From NCBI RefSeq assembly GCF_004194535.1, contig NZ_CP025781.1:1612001-1676000 (forward strand): DNA of 64,000 nucleotides. The letters are read 5' to 3'. Source of the stretch: Iodobacter fluviatilis. Lineage in GTDB: Bacteria > Pseudomonadota > Gammaproteobacteria > Burkholderiales > Chitinibacteraceae. Made by a program: the position numbers and the translations under genes. Shown one piece after another: positions 17,749-27,856 of the stretch; position 1 is the stretch's first letter; every line of letters starts with the position of its first letter. The notes under the pieces are model-generated. The model was given only the letters and a program-made list of their open reading frames with translations. It was not told the origin of the DNA and made no database searches.

Positions 17749-18676
17749 GCTTATCCACACCACCGTTTTATTAGAAGAAGCGGTGCACGCTCTGGCTATC
17801 AAGCCAAATGGTACTTACGTTGACTGCACCTTTGGTCGCGGTGGCCATTCGCGGCTCATTCTCTCCAGACTAGGGCCCGAAGGCCGTCTGATCGCTTTTG
17901 ATAAAGATTTAATGGCGATTGCCGAGGCAACAACCATTACGGATCCGCGCTTTACCATCGTTCACGAAGGCTTTGTGAATTTGCAGAAAGAATTAAACCT
18001 GCGCGGAATTGATGCAGTGGACGGCGTGCTAATGGATTTAGGCGTGTCATCCCCACAATTAGATGACGCAAGCCGTGGCTTTAGCTTTCGTTTTGACGCA
18101 CCGCTGGATATGCGCATGGATACCACCCGTGGCACAACGGCGGCCGAATGGCTGAACCTAGCCGATGAGAAAGAAATTGCAGAGGTAGTAAAAGACTATG
18201 GCGAAGAGCGGTTTGCTAAACAGGTTGCAGCAGCGATTGTTGCAAGTCGAGCGGGAAAACAGATTCTCACCACTGGGCAACTCTCCGAGATTGTTGCAAC
18301 AGCCGTCAAGAGTCGCGAGCCGGGTCAGAACCCGGCGACACGTACCTTCCAAGCTATACGGATTTACATCAATCGCGAACTTGAGGAGCTTGCGCTAACC
18401 CTGCCGCAAGCTTTGCAGCTGTTGAATACTGGTGGGCGTTTCTCGGTGATTGCTTTCCATTCATTGGAAGACCGCATCGTTAAACGCTTTTTACAAGACG
18501 CAGCACAAGGCGACAAACTGCCATCGCGCCTGCCCGTGCGTGCCGCTGATATTGCCGAACCACCGGTCAAAATCATTGGTAAGCCGATCCGTGCCAGCGA
18601 CAAAGAAGTGAGCGATAACCCGCGTGCACGCAGTGCCATTTTGCGTACGGCAGAGCGGACGGGTATTGCGCTGTGA
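17744..18676 (+). CDS. rsmH: 16S rRNA (cytosine1402-N4)-methyltransferase RsmH (MraW)
   Basis: Methylates N4 of C1402 in 16S rRNA. 310 residues from a TTG start at 17744, which overlaps the stop of a short mraZ-tail remnant; no better start is visible upstream. Motifs: [10 protein letters not shown] at the start, the SAM loop [27 protein letters not shown], and [18 protein letters not shown] with [13 protein letters not shown]. The stop overlaps the GTG start of ftsL. Confidence 0.95.
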   Translation: MTLIHTTVLLEEAVHALAIKPNGTYVDCTFGRGGHSRLILSRLGPEGRLIAFDKDLMAIAEATTITDPRFTIVHEGFVNLQKELNLRGIDAVDGVLMDLGVSSPQLDDASRGFSFRFDAPLDMRMDTTRGTTAAEWLNLADEKEIAEVVKDYGEERFAKQVAAAIVASRAGKQILTTGQLSEIVATAVKSREPGQNPATRTFQAIRIYINRELEELALTLPQALQLLNTGGRFSVIAFHSLEDRIVKRFLQDAAQGDKLPSRLPVRAADIAEPPVKIIGKPIRASDKEVSDNPRARSAILRTAERTGIAL

Positions 18677-18966
18677 CTCGTTTGAACCTTTTTTTGCTCG
18701 CAATTTTAATTGTGTGTGCGTTGGCGCTCATTACCAGCCAGCACAAGGCCCGCAAACTTTATGGCGAGCTGCAAAAAGAGGCCGCACTAAGCCGTAAATT
18801 AGATGTGGAGTGGGGACAATTACAGCTTGAACAAAGCACTTGGGCCATGCATTCACGTATTGAAACTGAAGCTACACAAAAATTAAATATGCAAGTTCCA
18901 GGCCCAAGCCGTACTCAAGTGATTTTACCGCATGGTGAACGCGTCGCTAAACCGGTGTCGGAATGA
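18673..18966 (+). CDS. ftsL: Cell division protein FtsL
   Basis: 97-residue bitopic membrane protein of the FtsQLB divisome complex. One membrane span at about residues 4-21 is followed by a periplasmic coiled-coil-like helix ([20 protein letters not shown]) and the typical tail containing TEATQKLNM. It starts with GTG overlapping the rsmH stop (GTGA) and ends in an ATGA overlap with ftsI. Sequence conservation in FtsL is low, so the call relies heavily on position. Confidence 0.92.
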   Translation: MTRLNLFLLAILIVCALALITSQHKARKLYGELQKEAALSRKLDVEWGQLQLEQSTWAMHSRIETEATQKLNMQVPGPSRTQVILPHGERVAKPVSE

Positions 18967-20825
18967 AATTAGCCCGACCTAAACGTGTGGCATCGCAGCC
19001 ACGCCAACAACGTTTTGCGCAGCCGCCAAAACTAGAACGCTGGCGAGTGTGGTTTGTAGTGGTATTTTTGCTCAGCTTATTTGCAATTTTGCTAGGGCGC
19101 GGCCTGTATTTGCAAGCTTGGAATGAAGGCTTTCTGCAAGAGCAAGGTGATGCCCGTTATATGCGTAACCTAAGGCAAGCAGCAAACCGTGGAATGATTA
19201 CCGATAGACATGGCGAGCCACTAGCAATCTCTACGCCAGTGCAATCGATCTGGGCCAGCCCACGCAGCATGACGCTCTTGCCAGATGGCCAGGAGCGAGC
19301 CGCAGATTGGGAGCCTAAATCAGAGAAAGACCCGGTTCCAGTTTCAAAAAGTGAAATTAAAAAACTGGCCACAGCATTACAACAGCCCTTTGAAGACATT
19401 ACTAAAAAGCTAAGCTACTCACGTAAAAATGCAAAAGGTGAAAGCGTTAAGCCTGATTTCCTATGGCTAAACCGGCATATGTCACCCAATGACGCCAAAA
19501 CGGTGATGGCGCTGAATGTACCAGGCGTCTATACGCAAACCGAATACCGCCGCTACTACCCTGCTGGCGATGTGATGGCACAAATTGTGGGCACTACCGA
19601 TATCGATGGCAAAGGGCAAGAAGGTTTTGAGCTCACCCGTGAGGCGATGCTGGCAGGCAAATCAGGAAGCCGCACCGTTATTCGTGACCGACGTGGTTAT
19701 ATCGTTGAAGACGTTTCTACCATTGTTCCCGCCAAAGACGGCGAAACATTGCAGTTATCCATCGATCGTAAGATTCAATATCTGGCGTATCGGGAGCTTA
19801 AAAAAGGCATTGAAGCCGCCAATGCAGTAGCGGGTGCAGCGGTGGTACTAGATGCAAAAACAGGAGAAGTACTGGCGCTGGCTAACCTCCCCTCTTACAA
19901 CCCCAACAGCCGTGAGCGGGTTGATTTAGGTAGGAAACGCAATCGCGTGGTTACCGATACTTACGAGCCAGGCTCAACAATGAAGCCTTTTATTATTGCA
20001 GCGGGCTTAGAGCAAGGTGTAATTAAACCCAATAGTGTGGTGATGACCACGGGCTCTATGACCATTGGCCCAGCCACTTTTAAAGATACTCGCAACTATG
20101 GGCAGCTCAACCCTGAAGGCATTTTAAAGCACTCCAGTAATGTGGGGGCGGCCAAAGTAGGCCTGATGATGAGCCGTGAAAATTTATGGACATACTTTAA
20201 TAACTACGGGTTTGGTGCATCAACCCATAGCGGTTTTCCAGGAGAAGCATTTGGGCGCGTCAGGCCTTGGAAAACATGGCGGCCAATTGAGCAAGCCACC
20301 ATGTCTTTTGGCCACGGTCTTTCGGTAAGCCTGATGCAAATGGCGCGTGGCTACACCGTATTTACCAATAGCGGCGAGATGAAGCCGATCACCTTTACCA
20401 AGATGATCGCACCTAGCCCAGGTAAGCAGGTTATTTCTAGCAAAACTGCTGATTTAGTTAAAAACATGCTAGAAGCCGTGACTCAGCCTGGCGGCACGGC
20501 CACTAAAGCCCAAATTGTTGGCTTTAGAGTGGGCGGTAAAACGGGTACAGCACGCAAGATTGTGAATGGTCAGTATTCAAGAGAAAAGTACGAAGTATCG
20601 TTTATTGGCTTTGCACCGGTCTCCAACCCTAGGCTGATTGTGGCCGTCTTGGTGGATGAGCCGTCCACAGTGGGTAATCGATATTACGGCGGCTGGGTTT
20701 CAGCACCAATTTTCCAAGAAATCATGGCCGGCAGCCTGCGTATCTTGGGCGTACCGCCTGATGCGCCGATGAATAATATTTTGCTACCAGGCCTGGATGC
20801 TCCAGAGCTAAGAGAAGAAACGTAA
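18963..20825 (+). CDS. ftsI: Septal peptidoglycan transpeptidase FtsI (PBP3)
   Basis: Class B penicillin-binding protein that cross-links septal peptidoglycan with FtsW. 620 residues. A membrane anchor (about 30-52) is followed by the pedestal domain and then the transpeptidase domain. The active-site motifs are STMK (in YEPGSTMKPF, around residue 340), SSN (in HSSNVGAAKVG) and KTG (in VGGKTGTARKI). It starts in a 4-bp overlap with ftsL. Confidence 0.97.
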   Translation: MKLARPKRVASQPRQQRFAQPPKLERWRVWFVVVFLLSLFAILLGRGLYLQAWNEGFLQEQGDARYMRNLRQAANRGMITDRHGEPLAISTPVQSIWASPRSMTLLPDGQERAADWEPKSEKDPVPVSKSEIKKLATALQQPFEDITKKLSYSRKNAKGESVKPDFLWLNRHMSPNDAKTVMALNVPGVYTQTEYRRYYPAGDVMAQIVGTTDIDGKGQEGFELTREAMLAGKSGSRTVIRDRRGYIVEDVSTIVPAKDGETLQLSIDRKIQYLAYRELKKGIEAANAVAGAAVVLDAKTGEVLALANLPSYNPNSRERVDLGRKRNRVVTDTYEPGSTMKPFIIAAGLEQGVIKPNSVVMTTGSMTIGPATFKDTRNYGQLNPEGILKHSSNVGAAKVGLMMSRENLWTYFNNYGFGASTHSGFPGEAFGRVRPWKTWRPIEQATMSFGHGLSVSLMQMARGYTVFTNSGEMKPITFTKMIAPSPGKQVISSKTADLVKNMLEAVTQPGGTATKAQIVGFRVGGKTGTARKIVNGQYSREKYEVSFIGFAPVSNPRLIVAVLVDEPSTVGNRYYGGWVSAPIFQEIMAGSLRILGVPPDAPMNNILLPGLDAPELREET

Positions 20826-20890
20826 ATAGCAATGGACACGGTAATGACACGCTATGCCGTGCCCCCCCTCACCACCAAAAAGGAAGAAAC

Positions 20891-22372
20891 ATGAAAGCTG
20901 TGAGTTGGAACCTCCCTTCTCTCGACCTTCCAGCGATTGATGCAATCGCATCAGGGGCACGCCTCGTGGTGGACAGCCGCAGGGTGCAAAACGGGGATGT
21001 TTTCTTAGCCTTTCAAGGTGAAGAGGCTGATGGGCGTAGCTATATCGAAGCCGCCATTGCCGCTGGGGCCGCCGCAGTCTTATGGGAAACCGATGGCTTT
21101 GAGTGGAATCCAGATTGGAAAGTAGCCAACCTTGGCATTGCAGATTTGCGTGCGCAAGCAGGCATTGTGGCCGCGCACTTACTGGGCAATCCATCGCAAG
21201 CGATGTTTGTAACCGGCATTACCGGCACGAATGGCAAAACCTCGATTGCCCACTGGCTGACCCAAGCCTTTAACCTGCTCGGCAATAAAGCGGCCATGCT
21301 TGGCACGCTGGGCAACGGTTTTATTGATAAATTAGAAAGCTCCAGCCACACCACGCTCGACCCCGTTACTCTGCAAAGCTGGCTGTCGCGCTTGCAAGGT
21401 GAAGGCGCAAGCCATATTGCCATGGAAGTTTCTTCGCACGGGCTAGTCCAAGCACGCGTACATGGCACCGTTTTTAATGTGGCGGTATTTACCAATTTGA
21501 CCCGTGATCATCTAGATTACCACGGCGATATGGGCAGCTATGGTGCGGCCAAAGCCAAGTTATTTGAGTGGGAAGGCTTAAAAACAGCCGTTATCAACAC
21601 AGATGATGCATTTGGGCGCGAGCTAGCCTCCACCTGCAAAGCGCCGCGCGTACTGACTTATGGCCTAGAAAACGGCGGCATTCGCGCCACCAAAATCAAT
21701 TTAAGCCTAAGCGGATTAGAGCTAGAAGTTGCAACGCCTTATGGCCTATGCAATATCAGCTCGCCAATGTTAGGTCGTTTCAATGCCAGCAATTTGCTCG
21801 CCTGCCTAGCCGTACTCTTGGCCGCCGACGTGCCGCTCGCTACCGCAGCCAATATTCTTGGGCAGATTCAGCCCGCTGCGGGCCGTATGCAAAAGTTGGG
21901 CGGCGATGAGCGCCCACTCGCAGTGGTGGATTACGCCCACACCCCTGATGCACTCGAAAAAGCCCTCTCTACGCTACGCGAATCCATGCAGGAAGATGGC
22001 CGCTTGTATTGCATCTTTGGCTGCGGCGGCGATAGAGATAAAGGCAAGCGCCCTTTAATGGGCGAGATTGCTTGCCACTTGGCTGATTCAGTCATTATCA
22101 CTTCAGATAATCCTCGCACCGAAACCCCGCAAGCGATTATTCAAGACATCGTACGTGGTGTTTCTGGTGTACCAGGCACGGGCCACGCCAATTACATCAT
22201 TGATTCAGATCGCTCTTCGGCCATTGCGGATGCCATTGATTTAGCCACCGCCAACGACGTGATTTTGATCGCCGGCAAAGGCCACGAAACTTATCAGGAA
22301 ATCGCAGGAATTCGTCATCCCTTTGATGATGTGGCGATCGCTAACCGCGCCCTATCAAGGAAGAAAAAATAA
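20891..22372 (+). CDS. murE: UDP-N-acetylmuramoyl-L-alanyl-D-glutamate--2,6-diaminopimelate ligase
   Basis: Adds meso-diaminopimelate to the UDP-MurNAc dipeptide in the cytoplasm. 493 residues. ATP-binding motif GITGTNGKTS, conserved HTTLDPVTLQ, and the DNPR motif in TSDNPRTE that marks the Dap-adding type. Catalytic segments ANYI and AGKGHETYQ are near the C-terminus. A GGAAG ribosome site lies just upstream, after a 65-bp gap carrying a CACGG...CCGTG palindrome. The stop overlaps the murF start (TAATG). Confidence 0.97.
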   Translation: MKAVSWNLPSLDLPAIDAIASGARLVVDSRRVQNGDVFLAFQGEEADGRSYIEAAIAAGAAAVLWETDGFEWNPDWKVANLGIADLRAQAGIVAAHLLGNPSQAMFVTGITGTNGKTSIAHWLTQAFNLLGNKAAMLGTLGNGFIDKLESSSHTTLDPVTLQSWLSRLQGEGASHIAMEVSSHGLVQARVHGTVFNVAVFTNLTRDHLDYHGDMGSYGAAKAKLFEWEGLKTAVINTDDAFGRELASTCKAPRVLTYGLENGGIRATKINLSLSGLELEVATPYGLCNISSPMLGRFNASNLLACLAVLLAADVPLATAANILGQIQPAAGRMQKLGGDERPLAVVDYAHTPDALEKALSTLRESMQEDGRLYCIFGCGGDRDKGKRPLMGEIACHLADSVIITSDNPRTETPQAIIQDIVRGVSGVPGTGHANYIIDSDRSSAIADAIDLATANDVILIAGKGHETYQEIAGIRHPFDDVAIANRALSRKKK

Positions 22373-23736
22373 TGTTGTCTTTGCAAGAAACCGCGCTGGC
22401 CCTTAAGGCCGCTTTACACGCTGAAGGTGAGATCCGCTTTGAGCGCGTTACCACCGACAGCCGTGATATTCGCGCGGGTGATTTATTTGTGGCCTTACGC
22501 GGCGAAAGCTTCGATGGCAATGCCTTTGCAACTGCGGCCATCGCGGCGGGGGCTGTCTGTGCCTTGGTCGATACGCCCATCGCTGGCCCACATATTTTAG
22601 TAGACGACACACTGGCAGCCCTTGGGCAGCTGGCCACCTTTTGGCGCGCGCATTTAAAAGCAGCCACAGGGCAAATTGTGATTGGCGTAACCGGCAGCAA
22701 TGGCAAAACCACGGTTAAAGAAATGATCTCTGCCGTGCTGGGCCACAGCGGTAAAAACGCTGTACACGCTACACGCGGTAATCTAAACAACCATATCGGC
22801 TTACCGCTTACCCTATTGGCGGCACGTGCAAGCCATCGCTATGTAGTTGCCGAAATGGGCATGAATCATTTTGATGAAATCAGCTACCTCACCCATATCG
22901 CCAAGCCAGATATCGCCATTATCACCAACGCAGGCCGCTGCCATTTAGAAGCGCTCGGCAGCGTGGCGGGGGTGGCTCAGGCCAAGGGTGAGATTTTTGC
23001 GGGCTTGGTTGCGGGTGGCTACGCCATTATCAACGCCGACGACGATTACGCTCCGCTATGGCGCGAGCTAGCCGCCGAGCATCCACAAGTTAGCTTTAGC
23101 CTCACAAATGCCGATGTCTACGCGCGTAATTTGTGCGCTCACCATACCGGCGCGCAATTTACCCTGTGCACGCCCAATGACTCGGCACAAGTCGATTTAC
23201 AAATACCAGGCTTACACAATGTACTCAATGCCTTAGCAGCAGCGGCCGTCGGCCACGCCTTAGCTATAGGCGCAGAGGACATTGCCAGCGGATTAGCTAG
23301 CTACGAAGGCACAAAGGGACGCTTGCAAAGCAAAACCGCCTTTAATGGCGCAAGAGTATTCGACGATACTTACAACGCAAACCCAGAATCCATGCGCGCA
23401 GCGATTGATGTGCTGGCCAGCTTTGGCAGCGACACCCTGCTGATTCTGGGCGATATGGGCGAGTTAGGAAGCGATGTTGCAGAGCGCCATCAAGAGATCG
23501 GCACTTACGCGCAGCACAAAGGCATTACCCGCCTGTATACCCACGGCTCGCTTATGCAGCTTGCCAGCCAAGCTTTTGGCACTCACGGCCAGCACTTTAG
23601 CGATATTGCCGAATTAATCAGCTACGTTCGCAAAGATTTATCCCCAAGCACCACGATCTTGGTAAAAGGCTCGCGCTTTATGCGTATGGAACGCGTCGTT
23701 GATGGCGTAGTAATAAACAATCTGGAGAAGATGTAA
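22372..23736 (+). CDS. murF: UDP-N-acetylmuramoyl-tripeptide--D-alanyl-D-alanine ligase
   Basis: Joins D-Ala-D-Ala to the UDP-MurNAc tripeptide. 454 residues. Landmarks: TTDSRDIRAGDLFVALRGE in the N-terminal domain, ATP loop GVTGSNGKTTVKEM, ATRGNLNNHIGLPLTLL, DTYNANPESMRAAI and LGDMGELG. It depends on dipeptide made by a Ddl ligase; the cluster's own ddlB is frameshifted in this sequence. It overlaps murE by one base, and mraY follows directly. Confidence 0.97.
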   Translation: MLSLQETALALKAALHAEGEIRFERVTTDSRDIRAGDLFVALRGESFDGNAFATAAIAAGAVCALVDTPIAGPHILVDDTLAALGQLATFWRAHLKAATGQIVIGVTGSNGKTTVKEMISAVLGHSGKNAVHATRGNLNNHIGLPLTLLAARASHRYVVAEMGMNHFDEISYLTHIAKPDIAIITNAGRCHLEALGSVAGVAQAKGEIFAGLVAGGYAIINADDDYAPLWRELAAEHPQVSFSLTNADVYARNLCAHHTGAQFTLCTPNDSAQVDLQIPGLHNVLNALAAAAVGHALAIGAEDIASGLASYEGTKGRLQSKTAFNGARVFDDTYNANPESMRAAIDVLASFGSDTLLILGDMGELGSDVAERHQEIGTYAQHKGITRLYTHGSLMQLASQAFGTHGQHFSDIAELISYVRKDLSPSTTILVKGSRFMRMERVVDGVVINNLEKM

Positions 23737-24825
23737 ATGTTGTTGCTGTTAGCTCAATGGCTAGGCGAATCAGTTCGCGCCTTTCACGTTTTTAACTACA
23801 TCACTTTGAGAGCGGTGCTGGCGACCATGACGGCGCTCGGTATCTCTTGGACGATGGGCCCTTGGGTCATTCAAAAGCTCACCGATTTGAAAGTCGGCCA
23901 AGTGGTACGTACTGACGGTGTACAAAGCCATTTAATTAAAGCGGGCACTCCTACTATGGGCGGCACGCTGATCTTACTGGCGATTGGCCTTACCACTCTG
24001 CTCTGGGGTGATCTGCGCAATAAATATGTTTGGCTAGCACTGATTGTTACGCTCGCCACCGGTGTCATTGGCTTTGTAGATGACTACCGAAAAATTGCCT
24101 TAAAAGACACTAAGGGAATGTCGGCCAAAGCCAAATTATTCTGGCAATCCTTGATCGCCATTGGTGCTGGCGTATTTTTGGTGTATGCCGGCGGTAGCCT
24201 GCCTGCCAATACGGGGTTTGTCGTGCCCTTTTTCAAACAAATCCTCTACCCCTTTGGCGCGGTTGGCTTTTGTATCCTGACTTACTTTGTGATTGTTGGC
24301 ACCAGTAATGCGGTGAACTTAACCGATGGTTTAGATGGCTTAGCCATTATGCCAACGGTGCTGATCTCATTTGCTTTTTGCATCTTTGCTTATGTAGCCG
24401 GCAATGTGGTGTTTTCCAAATACCTAGGTGTGCCCTTTGTGCCAGGCGCGGGTGAGCTTGTGATTTTCTGTGCCTCTATGGCTGGAGCGGGCTTAGGATT
24501 TTTATGGTTTAACGCCTACCCAGCCGAAGTCTTCATGGGAGATGTGGGTGCCCTAGCCCTTGGCGCTGGCCTTGGCATTGTGGCGGTAATTGTGCGCCAA
24601 GAAATTGTACTGCTGATTATGGGCGGTGTATTTGTGATGGAAGCATTGTCCGTGATGATTCAAGTCGCCAGCTTTAAGCTACGCGGCAAACGAGTATTTA
24701 GAATGGCCCCGATTCACCACCATTACGAATTAAAAGGCTGGAAAGAAACCCAAGTCGTTGTGCGCTTCTGGATCATCACCATGCTGTTGGTATTGGCCGG
24801 TTTAGCCACGCTGAAGCTGCGTTAA
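23737..24825 (+). CDS. mraY: Phospho-N-acetylmuramoyl-pentapeptide-transferase MraY
   Basis: Integral membrane enzyme that makes lipid I by transferring phospho-MurNAc-pentapeptide to undecaprenyl phosphate. 362 residues with about ten spans. Signature segments are GTPTMGG, the Asp pair in GFVDDYRK, the segment [10 protein letters not shown] and [13 protein letters not shown], and the HHHYELKGW box near the C-terminus. It starts immediately after the murF stop. Confidence 0.97.
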   Translation: MLLLLAQWLGESVRAFHVFNYITLRAVLATMTALGISWTMGPWVIQKLTDLKVGQVVRTDGVQSHLIKAGTPTMGGTLILLAIGLTTLLWGDLRNKYVWLALIVTLATGVIGFVDDYRKIALKDTKGMSAKAKLFWQSLIAIGAGVFLVYAGGSLPANTGFVVPFFKQILYPFGAVGFCILTYFVIVGTSNAVNLTDGLDGLAIMPTVLISFAFCIFAYVAGNVVFSKYLGVPFVPGAGELVIFCASMAGAGLGFLWFNAYPAEVFMGDVGALALGAGLGIVAVIVRQEIVLLIMGGVFVMEALSVMIQVASFKLRGKRVFRMAPIHHHYELKGWKETQVVVRFWIITMLLVLAGLATLKLR

Positions 24826-24844
24826 CGATTGAAAGACAAAGCTA

Positions 24845-24940
24845 GGTCTTGAACCACGGAGGAAAGCAAGAGAATCACACCTGCCTTTATCCGTTCTGAA
24901 GGTTTTCTCTGTGCCCTCTGTGGTTCAAGATTTGGGTTTT
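24845..24940. repeat. CACAGAG-type inverted repeat element inside the dcw cluster
   Basis: The left arm GGTCTTGAACCACGGAGG faces the right arm TCTCTGTGCCCTCTGTGG then TTCAAGATTTGGGTTTT. It sits in the mraY-murD gap, where genes normally abut. It belongs to the GAACCACAGAG subfamily. Confidence 0.75.
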
Positions 24941-24971
24941 AGCTTTGCTTGTAGACATTAAAGAGAAAAAA

Positions 24972-26348
24972 ATGAATTACCAAGGCAAACATTGCATCGT
25001 TGTGGGGTTAGGCGAATCGGGGTTTTCTGCTGCTAAGTGGCTGGCAGCTCAAGGTGCGCGCGTCACCGTCTGCGATACCCGCAGCACCCCGCCTAATCTA
25101 GAGCAATTGCATTCTGCCCATAGCCAGATTGAGCTGCGCCTAGGCGAGTTCAGCGAAACCACGTTTACCGATGCCGATGCACTGATTGTTAGCCCAGGCG
25201 TGCCGCTAGCAACACCTGCGATTGCCGCAGCCATCGCCCGTGGCGTACCAGCCCTTGGCGATGTGGAGTTATTTGCTCAAGCCATTGCTGGCTCCAAAGC
25301 CAAAGTGATTGCGATTACTGGCTCGAATGGTAAATCCACTGTCACCAGTATGGTTGGCGCAATGTGTAGTGCGGCGGGTTTAAACACCGTTATGGCAGGC
25401 AATATTGGCCTGCCGGTGCTGGATGCGCTAAGCCAGCACCCTGATGCCGAGGTGTTTGTCTTAGAGCTATCAAGCTTTCAGCTAGAAACCACTAGCTCAC
25501 TGAATGCACACGCTGCAGCGGTGCTTAATATCAGCGAAGATCACTTAGATCGTTATAAAAACCTAGCGCATTACGCCGCCACCAAGGCCAGTATTTTTGC
25601 GGGCACAGGCGTCATGGTGCTCAACCGCGAAGACGCTTTCTGCCGTGAAATGAGTCTTCCAGATCGCCAAGTCGTGTGGTTTGGCGCAGATACTCCCAAG
25701 ACCGCCGAGTATGGCTTAAGCGGTGAGGACTTTACCCTAAGCTACGGCGATGAAGCGCTGATGAGCGCCGCCAATTTACCGGTAGCAGGTTTACATAACG
25801 CGGTAAATGCCTTATCGGCCATCGCACTGTGCCGTGCCATTGGCGTAGCAACGGCCCCGATGCTGGCCGCATTGAAATCATTTACGGGCCTTGCGCACCG
25901 CGTTGAGTTTGTTGCCACTGTTAACGGCGTGAGCTACTACGACGATTCCAAAGGCACCAATGTTGGCGCTACTGAAGCGGCGCTCAAAGGCATGACTCGC
26001 CCCGTGGTATTGATTGCCGGTGGCGATGGCAAGGGCCAAGATTTCCGCCCACTGAAAACCGCTTGCGAGCGCATCTGCCGTGCCGTGATTTTAATTGGCC
26101 GTGATGCCTCTATTCTGGCCGAAGCCTTAAATGAAGCCCAATCACAATTTGTAGATTTTGATAACGAACAGCTACTGCCGATCTTGCAACTGCCCAACAT
26201 GGAAATGGCCGTGCAGTTTGCCAGCAACTTTGCCGAGAGTGGCGACGTAGTCCTGCTATCCCCTGCCTGCGCCAGCGTAGATATGTACCGCAATTATCAT
26301 CACCGTGCGGAAGTATTTATTGCGGCAGTGAAAGGATTAGAAAGCTAA
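24972..26348 (+). CDS. murD: UDP-N-acetylmuramoylalanine--D-glutamate ligase
   Basis: Adds D-glutamate to UDP-MurNAc-L-Ala. The start was set at ATG 24972 (MNYQGKHCIVVGLGESG), giving 458 residues; a TTG nine codons upstream lies at the repeat boundary. Motifs: GLGESG in the Rossmann N-terminal domain, SPGVPLATP, ATP loop ITGSNGKSTVTSM, LELSSFQLE and YYDDSKGTNVGATEAAL. The stop overlaps an ATG (TAATG) that begins the first of three mini-ORFs preceding ftsW. Confidence 0.97.
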   Translation: MNYQGKHCIVVGLGESGFSAAKWLAAQGARVTVCDTRSTPPNLEQLHSAHSQIELRLGEFSETTFTDADALIVSPGVPLATPAIAAAIARGVPALGDVELFAQAIAGSKAKVIAITGSNGKSTVTSMVGAMCSAAGLNTVMAGNIGLPVLDALSQHPDAEVFVLELSSFQLETTSSLNAHAAAVLNISEDHLDRYKNLAHYAATKASIFAGTGVMVLNREDAFCREMSLPDRQVVWFGADTPKTAEYGLSGEDFTLSYGDEALMSAANLPVAGLHNAVNALSAIALCRAIGVATAPMLAALKSFTGLAHRVEFVATVNGVSYYDDSKGTNVGATEAALKGMTRPVVLIAGGDGKGQDFRPLKTACERICRAVILIGRDASILAEALNEAQSQFVDFDNEQLLPILQLPNMEMAVQFASNFAESGDVVLLSPACASVDMYRNYHHRAEVFIAAVKGLES

Positions 26349-26668
26349 TGCGTCAACTATTCTCACAAACCGCTACTCGGTTATGCCCAACGATGCTTCG
26401 TAGGGATCAAATCCCTGCTAATCCGCTTTGCCTCTTTAAAGGTTTGGGGGACTGATGCGCCAGCTATTCTCACAAACCGCTATTCGGGTACGCCCAACGA
26501 TGCTTCGTAGGGATCCAATCCCTGCTCATCCGCTTTGCCTTTTTAAAGGTTTGGGGGACTGATGCGCCAGCTATTCTCACAAACCGCTATTCGGGTACGC
26601 CCAACGATGCTTCGTAGGGATCCAATCCCTGCTTATCCGCTTTGCCTCTTTAAAGGTTTGGGGGACTG
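26348..26668 (+). repeat. Three tandem 107-bp units, each a mini-ORF copied from the ftsW start
   Basis: ATG codons at 26348, 26455 and 26562, with ftsW at 26669, are spaced exactly 107 bp. Each unit encodes a 35-residue peptide beginning MRQLFSQT and ending LFKGLGD, and its TGA overlaps the next ATG as TGATG. The first ATG overlaps the murD stop as TAATG. The first ~25 bp of each unit match the 5' end of ftsW (MRQLFSQ). The rest contains an inverted GGGATCCAATCCC-type repeat. Units 2 and 3 are nearly identical; unit 1 is more diverged. Ribosomes leaving murD could pass through by termination-reinitiation. Confidence 0.95.
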
Positions 26669-27856
26669 ATGCGCCAGCTATTCTCACAAGCCATTAAGCG
26701 GCTACGCCCCAGTATGAGTGCCTACGATGAGGCGCTGTTCTGGTGCATTACCCTGCTGCTGACCATTGGTTTAGTGATGGTGTATTCCTCATCGATTGCG
26801 ATGGCCGAGGTGGATAAAGACACCGGCTTTAGTTCGAATTACTTCCTAATCCGCCATGTGGTTTTCTTGGCCGTAGGGATTGCTGCAGCTTTTATTTCGT
26901 TTTCTATCTCTACCAAAACTTGGCAGCAATACTCGCCGATGCTGTTTATGCTTGGCATCGTCTTACTGATCTTGGTACTGGTTCCGCATATTGGTAAAGA
27001 AGTAAACGGTAGCCGCCGCTGGTTGTCTTTAGTGGTGATTAATTTACAGCCATCCGAGCTGATGAAGCTGTTTGTTGTGCTCTATGCCGCTGATTACACC
27101 GTACGTAAAGCCATCAATATGAATGGCTCATTTTTAGAAAGCGTCACCAAAGTGCTATTACCGATGTTTATGGTGATGATGGTGGTAGGCGCTTTATTGC
27201 TATTAGAGCCAGATTTTGGCGCGTTTACCGTGATTACCGCCATTGCTATGGGTGCACTGTTTTTAGGCGGATTTAACTGGAAGCTATTTGCGGGGCTGTT
27301 TATGTTTTTGGGTGTGGCCTTTGTGGGCTTGGTAGTGAGCTCGCCTTACCGCATGCAACGCGTTTTAGGCTTTTTAGACCCGTGGAAAGACCCTTACGGC
27401 AAGGGCTATCAGCTGAGTCACTCATTGATTGCGTTTGGCCGTGGTGAATGGAGCGGCGTGGGCCTAGGTGCCAGCGTAGAAAAACTCTCCTACCTACCCG
27501 AGGCACATACCGATTTTTTGATGGCGATTATTGCCGAAGAATTTGGCTTTATAGGCGTTGCCGTTGTGATTTTACTGTTTTCATTTTTGATTTTCCGCGC
27601 CTTTATGATCGGCGTACAAGCCGCAAAATTAGAGCGCCACTGGCAAGCGCTAGCCGCGCAAGGCGTAGGAACTTGGATGGGTGTGCAAGCATTTATCAAT
27701 ATTGGCGTAAATATGGGCCTGATGCCCACCAAGGGACTAACCCTGCCACTGCTCTCGTTTGGTGGCTCGGGCATCGTAGCCAATTTAATTGCACTGGGTG
27801 TGCTAATGCGGATTGACTATGAAAGTCGTCAGTTGATTAGAGGGTATCGGTCATGA
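26669..27856 (+). CDS. ftsW: Septal peptidoglycan glycosyltransferase FtsW
   Basis: SEDS-family polymerase that works with FtsI at the septum. 395 residues with about ten membrane spans. Landmarks: GLVMVYSSS in the first span, GSRRWLSL (conserved periplasmic loop), [42 protein letters not shown] and [10 protein letters not shown] near the C-terminus. The start ATG overlaps the stop of the third leader mini-ORF (TGATG). Its own start region is the apparent source of the tandem repeat. Confidence 0.97.
   Translation: MRQLFSQAIKRLRPSMSAYDEALFWCITLLLTIGLVMVYSSSIAMAEVDKDTGFSSNYFLIRHVVFLAVGIAAAFISFSISTKTWQQYSPMLFMLGIVLLILVLVPHIGKEVNGSRRWLSLVVINLQPSELMKLFVVLYAADYTVRKAINMNGSFLESVTKVLLPMFMVMMVVGALLLLEPDFGAFTVITAIAMGALFLGGFNWKLFAGLFMFLGVAFVGLVVSSPYRMQRVLGFLDPWKDPYGKGYQLSHSLIAFGRGEWSGVGLGASVEKLSYLPEAHTDFLMAIIAEEFGFIGVAVVILLFSFLIFRAFMIGVQAAKLERHWQALAAQGVGTWMGVQAFINIGVNMGLMPTKGLTLPLLSFGGSGIVANLIALGVLMRIDYESRQLIRGYRS

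Noticed and set aside
26348-26668. Three real small genes before ftsW
   Set aside because: They were kept as a repeat because their starts copy ftsW and no peptide function is evident; listing them as independent genes would overstate the evidence.
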